In this document: piece after piece, positions 60,797 through 64,000 of the stretch | How positions within the stretch are numbered: the stretch's first letter is position 1 | Layout: each line of letters begins with the position of its first letter | Assembly (NCBI GenBank): GCA_032622095.1 | Contig: CP136061.1 | Span: 120,540,754-120,604,753 of the forward strand | DNA: 64,000 nt | Reading direction: 5' to 3' | DNA from: Siphonodentalium dalli | Lineage: Eukaryota; Mollusca; Scaphopoda; Gadilida; Siphonodentaliidae | Translations under genes and position numbers: made by a program | Notes under the pieces: generated by a model | Told to the model about the DNA's origin: nothing | The model's database searches: none | What the model saw: only the letters and a program-made list of their open reading frames with translations

Positions 60797-62433
60797 GTGA
60801 GTTACATGTATATCTCGACTCCAGTATGGGAAATCGCTGTTACTTTTTCTCAAATTATCTGAACATTTTCCTGTAATAAAAAATAGAGATCATTATGTAT
60901 GTTAGATTATCTGTCGTCTGCTTTTTCCGAAAAAAAAACCTCCAACTGAATAATAGACCTTTCAAATGTATACTTTTATAACTGAAAGGGAGAAATCATT
61001 TAGTAAAGCAAGAGTTACGTCAAGACTATTATCTGCAGGGAACAGATATCAAAACAGAAATATCAGAACATATTTTAACAACGGCTGCGACAAAATTGCA
61101 ATCTGACCCCAATGAAGATGGCGCATCCAATCTAGCCATGCATTAGTACGAAGTAATACAGAAATATATACCTTCTTGAACGTTCCATACGGTATAGGGG
61201 TAATGCCGCAAGAGCTATACCCGCGGTGCATGCCTTGAAAAACTTCAACAATACTTATATATTAAGTCTTGCAATCCTTGTAAGGACTAAAATTTCTGGC
61301 CGCTGGCAAACATGTTTTAAATTACACCTTTGATTTTCTCTCAATTGTGTAGTAACAATGAATCTTGAGCTCATAATCATTTCCCGTCTCCTTATTTAAG
61401 TCAACAAACGATTTAAGTTGCAGCAATATGGCGTAAATGCTGCCACTTAACAGTACTATTGATTAACATGGAAGCAGTACCATTTCTCTGCCCTTTGCAC
61501 CATCATATATAGCAATTTAGCCTTTTGAGATGACGCTTGACGAAGACAAATACTGTAATCGGGTTAACGTGTTTACGTCACCCAGAATGTTTGTCAGGTT
61601 TACCATATAATCTGATTTATCAACAAATTCCAATTTTACAGGGCTATTGACCTAGTTCCGCTGAGAAATATGAAAGTGTCATTGACATTGTATCTTATCT
61701 TGGAAAGGCATTGATATATATATTATTCCGAGATGTCAATGATAAAGAAAATGAAAGTCAAAAAGTTTTTGTGAAGGGAATTTATTGGGTAGGTGAAGAT
61801 ATTTTCATTTCAAACATTTCTCCAATAAATGTGGACAAAACAGTGTGGGTTGATGGATTCAAATGTGAAATAAAAGATGACCATATATTTCAACGCAATT
61901 CGAAGGTTTAGACCCAAAAAGAAATTGGCAAAGAAGCGAATTTGGTATCATTCGACGCGGGATAATCTCTTGCATAAAATATCCAAAATCCGCTGAAAAC
62001 CGCCTTGGGGGAAATCCAGAATTCATGATGGCGCACAACATGGCCGCCGATAATAATGGAAATCACAAATATATTGCACAGGTAGTTATTCATGAAAGCC
62101 CATCAAAACACGAATTCGGACCGATACACTTCACTGATTGCAACCAGTATGTTATGGAATGTCCACAAAGACCAGGTTCTGTAACATTTTTGGCTTTTGT
62201 TTACATAACAAAGCGCACGGACGTGACAATAACATAATATTTATGCTATATGTATGATGGTATATCTGTCCATATTTTAATATTATTTCTGTTTATGGCG
62301 GTTTTAACGGAAGTGACTATTTTAATAGCAATACCCACGGCGAAGGTCATCCATGCATTTAATATCTGGTGAAATTGCGTGTTAATAATCACTTTAACAT
62401 ATCATTTGTTTTGTTATTTGTAATACATTATAG
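60797..62433. other. Intron 2 of the dehydrogenase gene
   Basis: Begins GTGAGT and ends ATTATAG. It contains an open frame at about 61651-61911 (PSSAEKYESV... to a TAG) with no recognised product. At about 61975-62060 a short block with CCAAAATCCGCT and ATGATGGCGC is a diverged relative of the foldback A/C arm (compare 12590-12650). These are probably old repeat remnants. Confidence 0.6.
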
Positions 62434-62528
62434 GTAAATGTGTTGGCACTGATGATTTGTACTAGAGAGTCGGTGCAGTCAATGATACGACGACATGTTG
62501 ATGATGGCCATATCTTCTTCATGTGCAG
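62434..62528 (+). CDS. Short-chain dehydrogenase/reductase, DHRS11-type: exon 3
   Basis: After acceptor ATTATAG the exon reads VNVLALMICTRESVQSM and then VDDGHIFFMC, a close match to the DHRS11 segment with NVLAL, ICTRE and VDDGHI. Residue Asn115 (in VNV) is the Asn of the SDR catalytic tetrad N-S-Y-K. The best end is CAG at 62526-62528 before GCGAGT, a good GC-type donor. This leaves phase 2 and lets the next exon complete the Ser of the expected SMSGH. A weaker GT option is at 62523. Reading through gives a 66-codon frame with an unrelated tail. The exons carrying Ser and YxxxK are not found before base 64000. Confidence 0.85.
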
Positions 62529-64000
62529 GCGAGTATACTATTCTTACCAGGCCTACACTCGGGGATGTGGTTTGAGGGTCTCCGTCCACATGGAAATTTC
62601 AAATTACACCCCCACCAACCAGACCAAATTCACAAGTTAAAGGTGCCCTTGTCATGCGGATGCATACATATATACTTATCTCCGAATCGGTAGCCATTAT
62701 CATATTAGATGTTTGTTTTCATTTGCAATTGTGATGACACGTGTGGGGGAATTCCAGTTTGAAGTATAGGCATAACCATTTATTGAATCTGTAATCCACA
62801 CTCGCTCACCGTCCTAACTTCCACGAAAAACGTTGTTATATGACTTTTTCGGTAAATATTGCAGTCCAAAAATAGGAAAATATGCCATAGTTGGTCTAAA
62901 ACAAGATTTATCCACTAATTGCTAGTTGGAAATTCAAACTTACCTACCCTGTCGCCACGACCATGCATACAATGTATATCTGCGTTTATTATATTGGTAT
63001 AGAGTTTTCACACCCACAACTATACTTAAAAATCTATACGGTCCGACTTCCCACCATAACAATACAATTGGTATGTGTTCTATACCAGAAAGTATAATTT
63101 GATCGTGCCAATGAACCTATTAAAGGGAGGGAGTCTGTACTCAAATGATGTTGTTGATTTCTATATTCTCTTCTCCTTAGAATAAGGTCGCCATGTTGCC
63201 ATTAGTTGAAAGTCTGTTACGTACGAATCCGGTAATGTTACAGTTGGCAGATAAGCCGGAATGTAAAAAATAGAACGCTCATGAGGTAGATGTATCAAAT
63301 GAATGTTACTATATTATATGCATAATAGTCCCAGATACTCAATAGTTTTATTGTATAGTCAGTGGGTGGCTAGAAATATGGCATAGTGCTATACACAAAT
63401 TTGACAAATAAAACAAAGAGAATGTAGCAGTGCGTGAAGTTTTAAAATTATTTAACGTTAAGATAACGCATTATACAATTCCGGAAGTCGCGCGTTACGT
63501 TGTTTCCGATTCCAGAATTGCAATGAATACAAATGTCGCAAAATTTGATTCGCATCCAATAATCGTGTTCGAAATTGTATTTTTATGACTTCAATTCGTC
63601 TTTCTATGGCATATAGTGCTCACATATAATGCTAGTGCAGGTATTTTTCAACCTATATTTAGATACGGGGAAAATTCAAAAGCGAATATGATAAGGTATA
63701 ATTTTGGGGCGCATACCGCCATGTGACTTTAAATTTCACTTTCAGCTAACCAGGCAAAAGAAAAATGAAAATAACTCGCAATCACCATCAGTTTTTGCGT
63801 TGAAACCGAATACAAAATATCAAACGCTCTTTATTATACCGCTTTTTGTAATATAAGGGAAGCATGTATGCCCTTTATAAGATTCATTAGATGGCATTTC
63901 TGTGTGTTAATCCTTCCTTTTTTGAAAATTGATATCTTTCCTTCAAAACATCCTATTGAAAGTCTAATTATTTTCTAGTATAGAACACGTACCGTACATA
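62529..64000. other. Intron 3 (start) of the dehydrogenase gene, open to the right edge
   Basis: No further SDR exon was recognised on the plus strand. About 62750-62860 resembles 23760-23870 (GGGGAATTCCA, ACTCGCTCA, AAAACGTTATTATATG), indicating a shared dispersed repeat. Confidence 0.5.

Noticed and set aside
61651-61911. Open frame in intron 2 of the dehydrogenase gene
   Set aside because: No domain recognised and no matching acceptor/donor pair in phase with exons 2 and 3; more likely a repeat remnant.

Overview
The window is from a eukaryotic, almost certainly metazoan, genome. It has a spliced gene with a conserved exon structure, non-LTR retrotransposon relics, many non-autonomous DNA transposons and AT-rich, gene-poor DNA. 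The frequent ACATGTA-type words, the CpG-dense satellite with an ACAG-type tail and the transposon mix suggest a marine invertebrate (mollusc, brachiopod, hemichordate or amphioxus). I cannot fix the phylum from sequence alone. No tRNA, rRNA, CRISPR array, operon or bacterial gene was seen.

Genes. (1) At the left edge, the minus strand carries one uninterrupted reading frame from about 1436 to base 1 (about 478 codons, running off the window). It is probably a large exon of an unrecognised, hydrophilic protein. (2) A short-chain dehydrogenase/reductase of the DHRS11 type lies on the plus strand. Exon 1 is 31015-31146, exon 2 is 60590-60796 and exon 3 is 62434 to about 62528. Together they give a continuous 144-residue N-terminal half with TGxxxGxG and NNAG motifs. 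The catalytic Ser and YxxxK exons must lie beyond base 64000. Intron 1 is 29.4 kb and holds most of the mobile DNA described below. Exon 3 seems to end at a GC donor.

Repeats, left to right: a roughly 30-bp minisatellite (2450-2945); two elements built on a 69-bp hairpin (4720-5054 with TTAA duplication, 6191-6652) and a lone hairpin at 21441; a foldback at 7225-7935; a 142-bp palindrome at 9453; a tandem duplication at 10010-10500; a family of roughly 5-kb foldback elements with 1.3-kb inverted arms and minisatellite interiors (A 12498-17773, B 18174-20616 truncated, C 48327-58570); three copies of a roughly 460-bp terminal-inverted-repeat element (23249, 28554, 29907); a decayed LINE (24165-27100) split by a TTAA element (25416-25895); a Tc1/mariner-type MITE (32747-33243); a second decayed LINE (33246-38470) split by a 3.03-kb hAT-like foldback (33665-36696); an 8.5-kb satellite array of 122-bp units (39100-47650); and a second giant foldback, D (53403-58561), nested in the last bases of element C.

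The most unusual object is the satellite array in intron 1 of the dehydrogenase gene. Its 122-bp units are CpG-dense, and each carries a palindromic GCGCATGCGC core matching the NRF1 consensus (about 44 intact copies by hand count). The units are grouped into modules that end in a tetranucleotide-rich tail and a hairpin, the modules were duplicated as multi-unit blocks, and the array ends in an inverted module across a CA/TA microsatellite. The second theme is that nearly every transposon here is an inverted duplication. In two cases, removing the insert plus one target-site copy rejoins a conserved reverse-transcriptase frame, which fixes the insertion boundaries to the base.
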